DNA of 64,000 nucleotides from an uncultured Formosa sp. (GCF_947500765.1 NZ_CANMTH010000004.1:1-64000), one strand, 5' to 3'; counted from the first letter of the stretch, positions 28,992 through 37,946 are shown. Translations and numbers: made by a program. The notes: generated from the sequence alone by a model not told the origin.

Positions 28992-29668
28992 AATAAAGAA
29001 AAACTAAAAGTTAAATACATAAATATGTTGGCCAACAAAAATATTTGCCATTTTAAAATAATAAAATTCCAATCTGCAGTTGTAAAATAGATATCATAAA
29101 ACACTAAAGGTGTTGTAATTAACAGCCAAACAAAAACAATACTACTAATGTAAAAATAAATAGATTTATAAAAATTTATAATATCATCAGATTGCAACAT
29201 TTCATAAAAATATACACTTGCTAAGAATAAAATAATAAATTCTCCAAAAATTAAAATGGGGATAGAAAAGCTAATAAAAAAATCATCTAAATTTAAAACA
29301 ATTGTACCTATAGAAAACAATATAAACACAACAGCTAAAATCTTTACAACCTTTTTTATTTTAGTTGATTTTATTAATTTTAAATAAAAAAACATATAAA
29401 ATAAGGGGCTTCCAACACACCAAAATAATGTACTCCACCAGAAATTTCTTCTAAAAACGGTATCTTCTAAAAAACTTAAAATCCCATTTTTAACGAGATT
29501 AGGATATAGCGCAATAGTTTCGCAAATAAATACATATAGTAAAAAATAAATGAAATATTTTGCCGTGGTATGTTTATATTTTTTATAACAAATTAATGCT
29601 GTTATAGCTGCAATAGCTTCTACCATTAAGCTTAAAATCCAATAGTAGTTTCTTAAAAACTCTTGCAT
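28967..29668 (-). CDS. Seven-helix membrane protein, cassette copy 1
   Basis: 233 aa, about seven hydrophobic helices, short loops. Shares with its paralogue at 26516-27241 the start (an acidic or polar cap followed by YY and a long first helix), the LQSDDIINFYKSIYFYIS segment, LLITTPLVFY and the CNPE end. The family is not known to me. It overlaps the kinase gene by 25 nt and begins 8 nt after the small protein gene. Its role is inferred, from gene order only, as membrane sensor for the kinase. Confidence 0.7.
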   Translation of the reverse strand: MQEFLRNYYWILSLMVEAIAAITALICYKKYKHTTAKYFIYFLLYVFICETIALYPNLVKNGILSFLEDTVFRRNFWWSTLFWCVGSPLFYMFFYLKLIKSTKIKKVVKILAVVFILFSIGTIVLNLDDFFISFSIPILIFGEFIILFLASVYFYEMLQSDDIINFYKSIYFYISSIVFVWLLITTPLVFYDIYFTTADWNFIILKWQIFLLANIFMYLTFSFSLLWCNPENR

Positions 29669-29676
29669 ATAATAAA

Positions 29677-30102
29677 CTATTGAGGATAATTTGCTTCAGG
29701 CGGATTACCACCTTGCCCCATATTAAGACCATCTCCTTCTGGTATATCTTCACTTTCTGAAGATGTAGATTTTAAAATAGATTTTTTTATTTTTTTTGAA
29801 GTCCCAGTAGGAATCATAAACATAGTTGTATAACCTGCTACTCCTTTTACTTCTGGATATGCACCTTCATAAATTCTAATTCCATCTAAACTATATCCTA
29901 AATCACTTGCCTGTTGTTTGGCATAAGCTAAAAATGTTTCAATCTCTTCTAAAGCATACCAGGTAGAACGATTATCCTTTCTTTTTAAAACAGAGTTACT
30001 TAATAAGTCATATCTAGGATTATATGCTTTATCTAAAATTTTTGCTTCTTCTGGTGTTATCAATCCTTTTGGTTTTGATACTTTTTTTAATTCTTTACTC
30101 AT
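29677..30102 (-). CDS. Small conserved cassette protein, copy 1, no anchor
   Basis: 141 aa, starts MSKELKKVSKPKGLITPEEA. It corresponds to residues about 46-189 of the copy 2 protein but lacks signal peptide and anchor; there is no in-frame extension upstream (TAA 24 nt before the ATG), so the difference is real in this sequence. The conserved C-terminus reads IPEGDGLNMGQGG then PP and a final YPQ. Function unknown. One copy membrane-bound and one soluble suggests the protein can act on the cytoplasmic side, or that copy 1 lost its export signal. Confidence 0.65.
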   Translation of the reverse strand: MSKELKKVSKPKGLITPEEAKILDKAYNPRYDLLSNSVLKRKDNRSTWYALEEIETFLAYAKQQASDLGYSLDGIRIYEGAYPEVKGVAGYTTMFMIPTGTSKKIKKSILKSTSSESEDIPEGDGLNMGQGGNPPEANYPQ

Positions 30103-30196
30103 GTATGTTTCTTTAAAAAATTAAAGTAGATGATAACATTTGGGGACAAGATTTAAAAGTACAAATTATATTTGATTGAACTACATTATTCCTTCA

Positions 30197-31735
30197 TCAA
30201 CCCAACCACCCTTCTCGATCTAGGCTTCTATACTGTATTGCTTCACTAATATGTGCTCCTTTTACATCTTCAGAATTTTCTAAATCTGCAATTGTACGAG
30301 AAACTTTTAAAATCCTATCGTATGCTCTAGCCGATAAATTTAAACGTTCCATAGCCGTTTTTAATAACAGCTTAGACGTCTCATCTAGTTTACAATAAAT
30401 ACGAATGTGTTTGGTATTCATTTGTGCATTATAATGTACATTCTCAATATCTTTAAACCGTTCTGTCTGATGTTTTCTAGCTTTGGTTACACGTTCACGA
30501 ATGATCATTGAAGATTCTCCTTTTCTGTCTTCCGAAAGTTTTTCGAAAGGTACAGGTGTTACTTCAATATGAATATCGATACGATCTAATAAAGGACCAG
30601 AAATCTTACCTAAATACCGCTGCATTTCTGATGCAGAAGACGTAACAGGTGCACTTGGATCGTTAAAATAACCACTCGGACTCGGGTTCATACTCGCAAC
30701 CAACATAAAACTACTAGGATATGTTACTGTAAATTTTGCTCTAGAAATCGTGACTTCGCGATCTTCTAATGGCTGACGCATAACTTCTAATACATCGCGT
30801 TTAAATTCTGGTAATTCATCTAAAAACAACACGCCATTATGTGATAATGAAATTTCTCCTGGTTGAGGATAACTTCCACCACCAACAAGTGCAACATTCG
30901 AAATTGTGTGGTGGGGACTTCTAAAAGGACGCTGAGACATTAATCCTAAATGTGCTTTTACACGACCAACCACAGAATGAATTTTTGTAGTTTCTAAAGC
31001 TTCATGTAATGTCATTGGAGGTAAAATAGAAGGTAATCGTTTTGCTAACATGGTTTTTCCAGAACCTGGAGGCCCAATTAATATAATATTATGTCCGCCA
31101 GCAGCTGCAATTTCCATGCATCGTTTTATACTTTCCTGACCTTTAACATCTGCAAAGTCAAATTCAGGGAAATCTAAATTCTTATAAAACTCTTCTCTTG
31201 TATTAATTATGGTTCGTTCTAAGGGTTTTCCATCTTTAAAAAAATCGATTACTTCTTTTATAGACTCGACTCCAAACACATTTAAATCGTTTACAATCGC
31301 GGCTTCTTTAGCATTTTGAACAGGCAAAATAAAACCTTTAAAACCTTCTTTTCTAGCTTGTAGTGCAATTGGTAAAGCTCCTTTTATAGGTTGTAATGTA
31401 CCATCTAAAGACAGCTCTCCCATAATAATATAGTCTTCTAAACCTTCGGCTGGAATTTGTTTTGTAGCGGCTAAAATACCTAAAGCTAAGGTTAGATCGT
31501 ATGCAGAACCTTCCTTTCGTAAATCGGCAGGCGACATATTTATTATAATTTTCTTCCCTGGAATTTTATAACCATTGTTTTGTAGCGCGGCGGCTATCCT
31601 GAAGTTACTTTCTTTAATGGCATTGTCTGGTAAACCTACCAAATGGTAGCCAATACCAGAATCTACGTTCACTTCTACCATAATGGTTGTAGCATCTACA
31701 CCAAAGACAGCGCTTCCAAATACTTTTTTGAGCAT
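30197..31735 (-). CDS. comM: YifB/ComM family Mg-chelatase-like AAA+ ATPase
   Basis: 512 aa, standard length. N-terminal Lon-protease-like fold (GIGYHLVGLPDNAIKESNFR), then the AAA+ module with Walker A GPPGSGKTMLAKRLP (about 216-230) and Walker B GVLFLDELPEF, and the C-terminal Mg_chelatase_C region (NLSARAYDRILKVSRTIADL). Homologues such as ComM are hexameric helicases that promote branch migration during natural transformation. It is 86 nt downstream of tilS on the same strand. Whether this organism is transformable is not shown here. Confidence 0.9.
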   Translation of the reverse strand: MLKKVFGSAVFGVDATTIMVEVNVDSGIGYHLVGLPDNAIKESNFRIAAALQNNGYKIPGKKIIINMSPADLRKEGSAYDLTLALGILAATKQIPAEGLEDYIIMGELSLDGTLQPIKGALPIALQARKEGFKGFILPVQNAKEAAIVNDLNVFGVESIKEVIDFFKDGKPLERTIINTREEFYKNLDFPEFDFADVKGQESIKRCMEIAAAGGHNIILIGPPGSGKTMLAKRLPSILPPMTLHEALETTKIHSVVGRVKAHLGLMSQRPFRSPHHTISNVALVGGGSYPQPGEISLSHNGVLFLDELPEFKRDVLEVMRQPLEDREVTISRAKFTVTYPSSFMLVASMNPSPSGYFNDPSAPVTSSASEMQRYLGKISGPLLDRIDIHIEVTPVPFEKLSEDRKGESSMIIRERVTKARKHQTERFKDIENVHYNAQMNTKHIRIYCKLDETSKLLLKTAMERLNLSARAYDRILKVSRTIADLENSEDVKGAHISEAIQYRSLDREGWLG

Positions 31736-31821
31736 AAAATAGTTCGTTTATCTAAAAGTACTAAAAATGAACTAACTATCTGAATGAAAACAAATTAAAA
31801 ACAAAGTAATAATCAATAGAA

Positions 31822-33138
31822 TTATTTACACGAAATCTTTAAAATCTGTTTCGTGTCTGCTGTAACCTTAAATCGATTATCGCTTCGTCTACCTATCACC
31901 CAAACAATTTTATTATTAGAACATACAAGCCAAGCGTCTTCTTTTTCTAAAAGTGATAATTTTTCATCTTTAAAATATTTACTAATTTTCTTCTTTCCAC
32001 GCATGCCTAAAGGAAAAAAATAATCGCCTTGTTTCTTTTTTCTAATGGTTAATGGAAACGTGAGTAAATCTTTATCTACAAAAATAGTGTTGTTTGGTGA
32101 TGTTTGTAATTCTGGAACTATGTCAAATTGAAGGGTTCCAAACGTAGTTTCAATAGGATTTAAATCTTCCGAAACTTCATAATTTAATTCTGAAACCTCT
32201 TCTTGATCATCTTTTACGCTTAAAATTAAAAAGTCACGATTTTTAAGTAATCTATGTGTCTCAGAAAACACTTGTTTTCCGGATTGTGCTTCTAACAAAT
32301 TATAAATATCGTCCCAAGCTGTAAATTTGTAAGACTTTAATAGCGCGTATAGATAAGGTTTAGGATTTGGATATTTTAATAATTTAACGACATCGAATTT
32401 TATAATATCATCATTAAAACTTACTACATCCTTATAGACTTGAGTCATATAATCATCTATCAAAATTTTAGAATCTTGTAAATGATCTTGAGTCATTTTA
32501 AAATTTTGAAGCCATTGCGGATTAATGTCTTTTAATACAGGAATAACATCGTGACGTAATTTATTTCGTAAATATTTGGTCGAACTATTACTACTATCTT
32601 CTCTCCACTTTATTTGATTAGATTTTGCATATTCTATAATTTCATTTCGAGAAAACGGCAATAATGGGCGAACAATATAATTGTTAACTTCAGGAATTCC
32701 GGTTAAGCCTTCAATTCCAGTTCCGCGTGATAAATTGATTAAAAATGTTTCCAAATTATCATCTGCATGATGTGCCGTTAATACATAATCAAAATGCAGT
32801 AAATCTACCAATTCATCAAACCATCGGTATCTTAACTCACGAGCAGCCATTTGTATAGAGAGCTTAGCATCTTCGGCATATTGTTTCGTATCGAAGCTTT
32901 CAATAAAAAGTTCTAAATCTAAATCGTTTGCTAAATTTACCAGAAAAGCTTCATCTGCATCGCTTTCTTCACCTCTTAGATTAAAATTACAATGTGCTAA
33001 CGCTATATTTAATTCTAAATCATGACATAAATAAGCTAATACTACACTATCAATTCCGCCAGAAATAGTAAGTATTAATTTCTTATTTTTAAGAAACGGA
33101 AGATGCTCGTTTATGTGCTTTTTAAATGTATTCACCAT
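31822..33138 (-). CDS. tilS: tRNA(Ile)-lysidine synthetase
   Basis: 438 aa enzyme that attaches lysine to C34 of the CAU-anticodon tRNA-Ile so that it reads AUA. The PP-loop ATP-binding motif SGGIDS is at residues 26-31, followed by LAHCNFNLRGEESD and ADDNLETFLINLSRG; the C-terminal domain has FFPLGMRGKKKISKYFKDEK. I start at ATG 33138; the longer frame (33153) begins within a TATCTTTG promoter box at 33143-33150. With this promoter the mRNA would begin almost at the start codon. The enzyme matters for AUA decoding, a codon used freely in this AT-rich genome. Confidence 0.94.
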   Translation of the reverse strand: MVNTFKKHINEHLPFLKNKKLILTISGGIDSVVLAYLCHDLELNIALAHCNFNLRGEESDADEAFLVNLANDLDLELFIESFDTKQYAEDAKLSIQMAARELRYRWFDELVDLLHFDYVLTAHHADDNLETFLINLSRGTGIEGLTGIPEVNNYIVRPLLPFSRNEIIEYAKSNQIKWREDSSNSSTKYLRNKLRHDVIPVLKDINPQWLQNFKMTQDHLQDSKILIDDYMTQVYKDVVSFNDDIIKFDVVKLLKYPNPKPYLYALLKSYKFTAWDDIYNLLEAQSGKQVFSETHRLLKNRDFLILSVKDDQEEVSELNYEVSEDLNPIETTFGTLQFDIVPELQTSPNNTIFVDKDLLTFPLTIRKKKQGDYFFPLGMRGKKKISKYFKDEKLSLLEKEDAWLVCSNNKIVWVIGRRSDNRFKVTADTKQILKISCK

Positions 33139-33142
33139 ACTA

Positions 33143-33150
33143 CAAAGATA
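33143..33150 (-). promoter_or_regulatory. tilS -7 element, possibly leaderless start
   Basis: TATCTTTG on the minus strand ends five bases before the tilS ATG. No TTG is found 17-23 nt upstream. If used, the transcript would have no or almost no 5' leader. Confidence 0.5.
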
Positions 33151-33234
33151 CACTTTTAAAAAAGCGAGGTTTTATTTATACACGATTTAATACACAACTT
33201 AATATGTAAATTGTCTTAAATTTTAATTAGACTT

Positions 33235-34527
33235 CTAACGTTCTAAAACATCGCGCATCGCTTTGGCTTTTACCAAACATTCTTCGTATTCGCTGGCAGG
33301 ATTACTTTTAGAAGTAATGGCACCTCCTACAGAATACGATACATATTTTTTAGATTGATTATATAAAATACTACGAATAATAACATTAAAATCGAAATCG
33401 CCATCGGGTGTAAAATAACCAACTGTACCTGAATATAAGCCGCGTTTGGTTTCTTCTAAATCTTCAATAATTTTCATTGCAGACAATTTAGGTGCACCTG
33501 TCATACTTCCCATTGGAAATGTTGTTTTTAATACATCTACAGGGTTTGTGCCTTCGGTAATTTTAGAGGTTACCGTAGAAATCATTTGGTGCACCTGCGG
33601 AAAGGTGTACACTTTACACAACTCTTCTACTGTTACAGAACCTCTAATTGCTGTTTTAGATAAGTCGTTACGAACCAAATCTACAATCATAATATTTTCG
33701 GCACGTTCTTTTTCATTTTGCTCAAGATTGCGTTTTAACTGTTCATCTTCCAAAACATCTGCAGAACGTTTAGCTGTTCCTTTTATAGGTTGCGAAATAA
33801 TTGTATGGCCTTCCTTTTTAATATAACGCTCTGGAGAGGCAGACATTAAAAACTTATCATATTGTTTAAAAAAAGTAGCGAATGGCGGTTTAGAAACATT
33901 ATTTAGTTTTAAGTAAATATCTAATGGATTAATCTCTGCAGTTTCTGCATAAAACTCCTGACAAAAATTAGCTTCGTAAATATCGCCACGATTTATATGT
34001 GCCAGCATATTGTTTACCTTTTCAAAATAGGCTTCTTTATGAATACGCAGTTTTATTTTAATAGAATCGGATTTGGAAACTGTATCTTGATTTTGGAAGT
34101 TACAAATGGCTTCAAAATCAGATTCAACTTCTTCATCAACCATATTCAAATATTGAATTTCAAGCTGATTTCCTTTAATTAGAAATATCTTTTTGGGTTG
34201 AAAGAAGAACATATCAGAAAATTCTAAACCATCAAAATTATCAGATTTTAACTTTTCAATGCTATTTTTAACATCGTAAGTTAAGTAACCAAAAACCCAA
34301 TCTTTAGTAGACTCTTGATACTCTTGTAATTTATCGAAGGCCTCTAAATAATCGGTTTGTATACTTGTAAATCCGTCTACAGCAAGAATAGCATCGAAAC
34401 TAGAATACGACGTATCGTATTGGTTAGAATCCATCCAAACCACATCGTCAAACTGCTGGCTCCAATGTAAAAGTCGATCTTTAAAGCCGATGATATCGGT
34501 AATATGTCTAGTGTTTATATGGCGCAA
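33235..34527 (-). CDS. pabB: Aminodeoxychorismate synthase component I
   Basis: 430 aa chorismate-utilising enzyme for 4-aminobenzoate and thus folate. The C-terminal two thirds carry the chorismate-binding core: GDIYEANFCQEFYAE, SASPERYIKKEGHTIISQPI, the PIKGT signature whose lysine distinguishes PabB from TrpE (PIAGT), VDLVRNDLSKTAIRG and FPMGSMTGAPKLSAMKIIE. The start is TTG at 34527; no ATG is available before residue 31 and the TTG start gives the N-terminus expected for flavobacterial relatives. The glutaminase PabA is not in the window. The next gene, tilS, begins about 96 nt downstream. Confidence 0.9.
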   Translation of the reverse strand: MRHINTRHITDIIGFKDRLLHWSQQFDDVVWMDSNQYDTSYSSFDAILAVDGFTSIQTDYLEAFDKLQEYQESTKDWVFGYLTYDVKNSIEKLKSDNFDGLEFSDMFFFQPKKIFLIKGNQLEIQYLNMVDEEVESDFEAICNFQNQDTVSKSDSIKIKLRIHKEAYFEKVNNMLAHINRGDIYEANFCQEFYAETAEINPLDIYLKLNNVSKPPFATFFKQYDKFLMSASPERYIKKEGHTIISQPIKGTAKRSADVLEDEQLKRNLEQNEKERAENIMIVDLVRNDLSKTAIRGSVTVEELCKVYTFPQVHQMISTVTSKITEGTNPVDVLKTTFPMGSMTGAPKLSAMKIIEDLEETKRGLYSGTVGYFTPDGDFDFNVIIRSILYNQSKKYVSYSVGGAITSKSNPASEYEECLVKAKAMRDVLER

Positions 34528-34584
34528 ATTGTAAATAATTTCTAGGTAAAGTTAGTTAGTTTCTTTAAAATAGAATCAGATTTG

Positions 34585-34592
34585 TATTTTTG
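34585..34592 (+). promoter_or_regulatory. -7 element of the aldose-epimerase-like gene
   Basis: TATTTTTG 16 nt before the ATG at 34609. It lies inside the longer open frame that starts at 34582, which argues for the later start. Confidence 0.5.
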
Positions 34593-34608
34593 TTTAAATC
34601 TTTTTTCA

Positions 34609-35499
34609 ATGTATACTTTACAAAATAAATTTTTAAAAATTGCCGTAAAACAGACAGGAGCTGAACTTTGCGAAATTAGTGCCGTAAACAATACCAATCA
34701 GTTTATGTGGGATGCAAACCCTGGTATTTGGGAAAACTTTGCACCTAACCTCTTTCCCATAATTGGTGCGTTAAAGGATGATACCATGACTTTTGAGGGT
34801 GAATCTTATAATATGACTAAACATGGTATAATAAGACACAATCCAGACATGATACTAGAGGAGCAAACGGCAACAAAAATTGCGTTCTCATTGCTTTACA
34901 GTGAAGCATCTTTAAAAAAATATCCGTTTAAATTCAAGTTCACAATTGTGTTTGAATTGATTGAAAACACGATAAAAGTGACTCATATTGTTGAAAATTT
35001 AGATAATAAAACATTATACTTTTCTGTTGGCGGACATCCTGCTTTTAAATGCCCAGTGTACGAAAATGAAGATTATACCGATTATTACTTAGAATTCGAA
35101 CAGAAAGAAACGTCTGAATCTTATGCCTTGAATATGGACTTGGGTTTAGTTTCAAATAAAACATTTTCTGTTATTACAAAAGAGAGTACAATTCCGTTAC
35201 ACTACGATTTATTTAACGAAGATGCTTTGATTTTCAAAGATTTAAAATCTAGAAAAGTAGCACTAAAAAGTAAAACAAACGGTACAATTCTAACGGTTGA
35301 TTACCCTGATTTTCCTTATTTAGGAATTTGGGCAAAACCACATGCTAATTATGTTTGTATAGAACCATGGCTAGGAATTGCCGATAACGAATCGCATAAT
35401 CAAGACTTTAAAACAAAAGAAGGGATACAAACTTTAGAGGCAAAACAAACATTTAAAGCAGCTTACACCATTGAAATAGACAAAAAGCATCTAGTTTAA
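34609..35499 (+). CDS. Aldose 1-epimerase-like protein (LacX type)
   Basis: 296 aa galactose-mutarotase-fold protein. I start at ATG 34609 (MYTLQNKFLKIAVKQTGAEL), after a TATTTTTG box. Conserved features are the histidine in YFSVGGHPAFKCP and the C-terminal ICIEPWLGIAD-like segment (CIEPWLGIADNESHNQDFKT). It probably interconverts anomers of a hexose or hexose phosphate in the cytoplasm. No sugar pathway genes are adjacent. Divergent from pabB. Confidence 0.82.
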   Translation: MYTLQNKFLKIAVKQTGAELCEISAVNNTNQFMWDANPGIWENFAPNLFPIIGALKDDTMTFEGESYNMTKHGIIRHNPDMILEEQTATKIAFSLLYSEASLKKYPFKFKFTIVFELIENTIKVTHIVENLDNKTLYFSVGGHPAFKCPVYENEDYTDYYLEFEQKETSESYALNMDLGLVSNKTFSVITKESTIPLHYDLFNEDALIFKDLKSRKVALKSKTNGTILTVDYPDFPYLGIWAKPHANYVCIEPWLGIADNESHNQDFKTKEGIQTLEAKQTFKAAYTIEIDKKHLV

Positions 35500-35514
35500 A
35501 AGGAATAATAGCCC

Positions 35515-35522
35515 TAACTTTG
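35515..35522 (+). promoter_or_regulatory. -7 element of the DEVD-box helicase gene
   Basis: TAACTTTG ends 19 nt before the GTG start at 35542. No clear -33 TTG. Confidence 0.5.
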
Positions 35523-35541
35523 CAGACTAATTTTACAATAA

Positions 35542-36897
35542 GTGAATTTTCAAGATTTAAATTTAAACACCCCACTATACAACGCACTAGACGATCTAGG
35601 CTTTACAACTCCAACACCTATACAAGCAGAAGCTTTTGGAGTGGTAAGTTCTGGAAAAGATGTGGTTGGTATTGCACAAACTGGTACAGGAAAAACCTTT
35701 GCCTACATGCTTCCTATTCTTAAAAACCTAAAATTTTCTAAACAAGATACGCCTAGAATACTAGTTCTAGTACCTACTAGAGAATTAGTAGTTCAAGTGG
35801 TTGATGAAATTGAAAAACTTTCAAAATACATTAATACCCGCGTTTTGGGCGTATACGGAGGAACAAATATTAACACCCAAAAACAGCAAATTGCTCAGGG
35901 TGTAGATATATTAGTTGCCACGCCAGGACGACTATACGACTTGGCAGTGAGCCGTGTGTTACAATTAAAATCGATTCAGAAATTAGTGATTGATGAAGTT
36001 GATGTGATGCTAGATTTAGGATTTAGACATCAGTTAATTAATATTTTCGATATTCTTCCAGAACGTCGCCAAAACATTATGTTTTCGGCAACGATGACGC
36101 AAGATGTAGACGATTTAATTGACGATTTCTTTATAACGCCACAACGTGTTTCTATAGCTATTTCTGGAACCCCTTTAGATAACATTGCTCAAGAACGTTA
36201 TAACGTCCCTAACTTTTATACTAAAGTTAACTTGCTAAATGCTATTCTTCAAGATAAAGAGACTTTTAATAAAGTATTAATTTTTGTTGGATTTAAACGC
36301 ATGGCAGATCGTCTCTTTGAAGCTTTAGACGAAACTTTTAGTGAAGAAAGTTGTGTAATTCACTCTAATAAAACTCAAAATTACCGTTTAAGAAGTATCG
36401 AGCAATTTAGAAGTGGAGACAATAGAATTTTAGTTGCTACCGATGTTATGGCACGTGGTTTAGATATTGATAATATTACTCACGTTATTAATTTTGACAC
36501 ACCTGATTATCCGGAAAACTATATTCATAGAATTGGTAGAACAGGTCGTGCAGAACGCGAAGGTCATGCTATTTTATTTTCTACAGAAAAAGAACAAGAT
36601 GCTTTAGCACGTATTGAAGCCTTAATGAAAATGACTATTCCTCTTACAGAAACACCTGAAGATGTTGAAATTTCTACAGAGTTACTAGAGGAAGAACGCG
36701 TTAAAATTAAAGAACGTAATAACCCTACAAAACGTAGAGATCAAGATGCTCCTGGCCCTGCTTTTCACGAAAAGAAAGAAAAAAACAGCAAAGAAAACTT
36801 AGGAGGTTCTTACCGTCGTGAAATAGCTAAAAAATATAAAAAGCCTAAAACACGAGGTGATAAAAATTATAATAAAAACAATAAATTCAAAAAATAA
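35542..36897 (+). CDS. DEAD-box RNA helicase with DEVD motif II
   Basis: 451 aa ATP-dependent RNA helicase. Motifs: Q-motif FTTPTPIQ, motif I AQTGTGKT, PTREL, TPGR, motif II DEVD (VIDEVDVMLDLGF) in place of DEAD, motif III SAT, motif V ATDVMARGLDID and motif VI HRIGRTGRAER. The ATPase-critical Asp and Glu of motif II are kept; only the third residue differs. A basic C-terminal tail (rich in Lys, Arg, Asn) should bind RNA. The start is GTG at 35542; a stop lies immediately upstream in frame. Likely roles are ribosome assembly or RNA turnover, especially in cold. A second, canonical DEAD helicase lies at 44876-46114. Confidence 0.92.
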   Translation: MNFQDLNLNTPLYNALDDLGFTTPTPIQAEAFGVVSSGKDVVGIAQTGTGKTFAYMLPILKNLKFSKQDTPRILVLVPTRELVVQVVDEIEKLSKYINTRVLGVYGGTNINTQKQQIAQGVDILVATPGRLYDLAVSRVLQLKSIQKLVIDEVDVMLDLGFRHQLINIFDILPERRQNIMFSATMTQDVDDLIDDFFITPQRVSIAISGTPLDNIAQERYNVPNFYTKVNLLNAILQDKETFNKVLIFVGFKRMADRLFEALDETFSEESCVIHSNKTQNYRLRSIEQFRSGDNRILVATDVMARGLDIDNITHVINFDTPDYPENYIHRIGRTGRAEREGHAILFSTEKEQDALARIEALMKMTIPLTETPEDVEISTELLEEERVKIKERNNPTKRRDQDAPGPAFHEKKEKNSKENLGGSYRREIAKKYKKPKTRGDKNYNKNNKFKK

Positions 36898-36913
36898 GTT
36901 CGATTTTACAAAT

Positions 36914-37705
36914 ATGAAACTGAGATATATTGCATTACTTAGCTTAGCCCTTTTAATAATTACTCCAATTCAAGCCAATGAGAAACCTGCTCCAGAATGG
37001 GGACCAACAGGTCATCGTACTGTAGGAAAAATCGCAGACACCTATTTAAAAGGAAGTACTAAACGTGCCATTAAAAAGTTATTAAAAAGACATTCTTTAT
37101 CTTTTGTCTCTACTTACGGAGATGAAATAAAATCTGATGATCGTTATAGAGAATTTGGCACATGGCATTATGTTAATATGGAAGCAAATCAATCTTATCA
37201 GGATTCAGAAAAAAATCCTAAAGGAGATGCCGTTACTGGAGCAGAATATTGCATTCAGGTATTAAAAGACAAGAATGCTAGTGATGAAGATAAAGCATTC
37301 TATTTAAAGTTACTTATACATATTATAGGAGACATTCACCAACCTATGCATGCTGGATTAGCAGAAGATAAAGGAGGAAACGATATAAAAGTAAAATGGA
37401 TGGGTAAAAGCACCAATTTACACCGGGTTTGGGATAGCGACATGATTAATGGTTTTGACATGAGTTATACAGAATTAGCAGCTAATGCTGATGCTTTGTC
37501 CAAAGAACAAATTAAAGGTATTGAAGCAGGAACAATTACCGACTGGGTAAACGAAACTCATGCTTTAGCAAACACAGTATACAAGGATGTAAAAACAGGT
37601 GATAATTTAGGCTATAAATATGCTTATAATAACCTGACTATAGCACGTTCTCAACTTCAAAAAGGAGGTATCCGCTTAGCGAAATTACTTAACGATATTT
37701 TCTAA
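36914..37705 (+). CDS. Secreted S1/P1-type zinc nuclease
   Basis: 263 aa. I start at ATG 36914, which gives a clean signal peptide (MKLRYIALLSLALLIITPIQ then ANEKP). Zinc ligands expected for S1/P1 nucleases are visible: the N-terminal W in EWGPTGHRTVGKIAD, the H/D set in FGTWHYVNME and HIIGDIHQPMHAG, and LHRVWDSDMI. It should cleave single-stranded nucleic acids outside the cytoplasm, perhaps for phosphate or nucleoside scavenging. It begins 16 nt after the helicase gene and is followed by a very strong terminator. Confidence 0.9.
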   Translation: MKLRYIALLSLALLIITPIQANEKPAPEWGPTGHRTVGKIADTYLKGSTKRAIKKLLKRHSLSFVSTYGDEIKSDDRYREFGTWHYVNMEANQSYQDSEKNPKGDAVTGAEYCIQVLKDKNASDEDKAFYLKLLIHIIGDIHQPMHAGLAEDKGGNDIKVKWMGKSTNLHRVWDSDMINGFDMSYTELAANADALSKEQIKGIEAGTITDWVNETHALANTVYKDVKTGDNLGYKYAYNNLTIARSQLQKGGIRLAKLLNDIF

Positions 37706-37728
37706 TAAAATATATTAATTATACCATA

Positions 37729-37769
37729 CTAAAAAAGCCGATGTAAATATTTTACATCGGCTTTTTTAG
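37729..37769 (+). terminator. Strong terminator after the S1/P1 nuclease gene
   Basis: Nineteen-bp perfect stem around a 3-nt loop (arms 37729-37747 and 37751-37769), core GCCGATGTAAA, with T6 in the right arm. Confidence 0.9.
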
Positions 37770-37946
37770 TGTCTTTTAGGTAAAAACGTAAACCTTTTTA
37801 ATACTCCAGAACAGGTTAAAAAACAAAATTAATCGCCTATCCTATCACGGAAACATTATTTTTTTAAAAAAAATACCGTTTACCGTATAAAAAGGTAAAA
37901 TAAACAATTATAAACTATTAACCTATTTATTCACTCGAAATCTCGA

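Noticed and set aside
27822..30102. Cassette duplication as a recent assembly artefact
   Set aside because: The two copies differ widely in protein sequence and length, so they are true diverged paralogues.
36857..36913. Longer start for the S1/P1 nuclease gene
   Set aside because: It would overlap the helicase gene and put 19 charged residues before a clean signal peptide; ATG 36914 is preferred.
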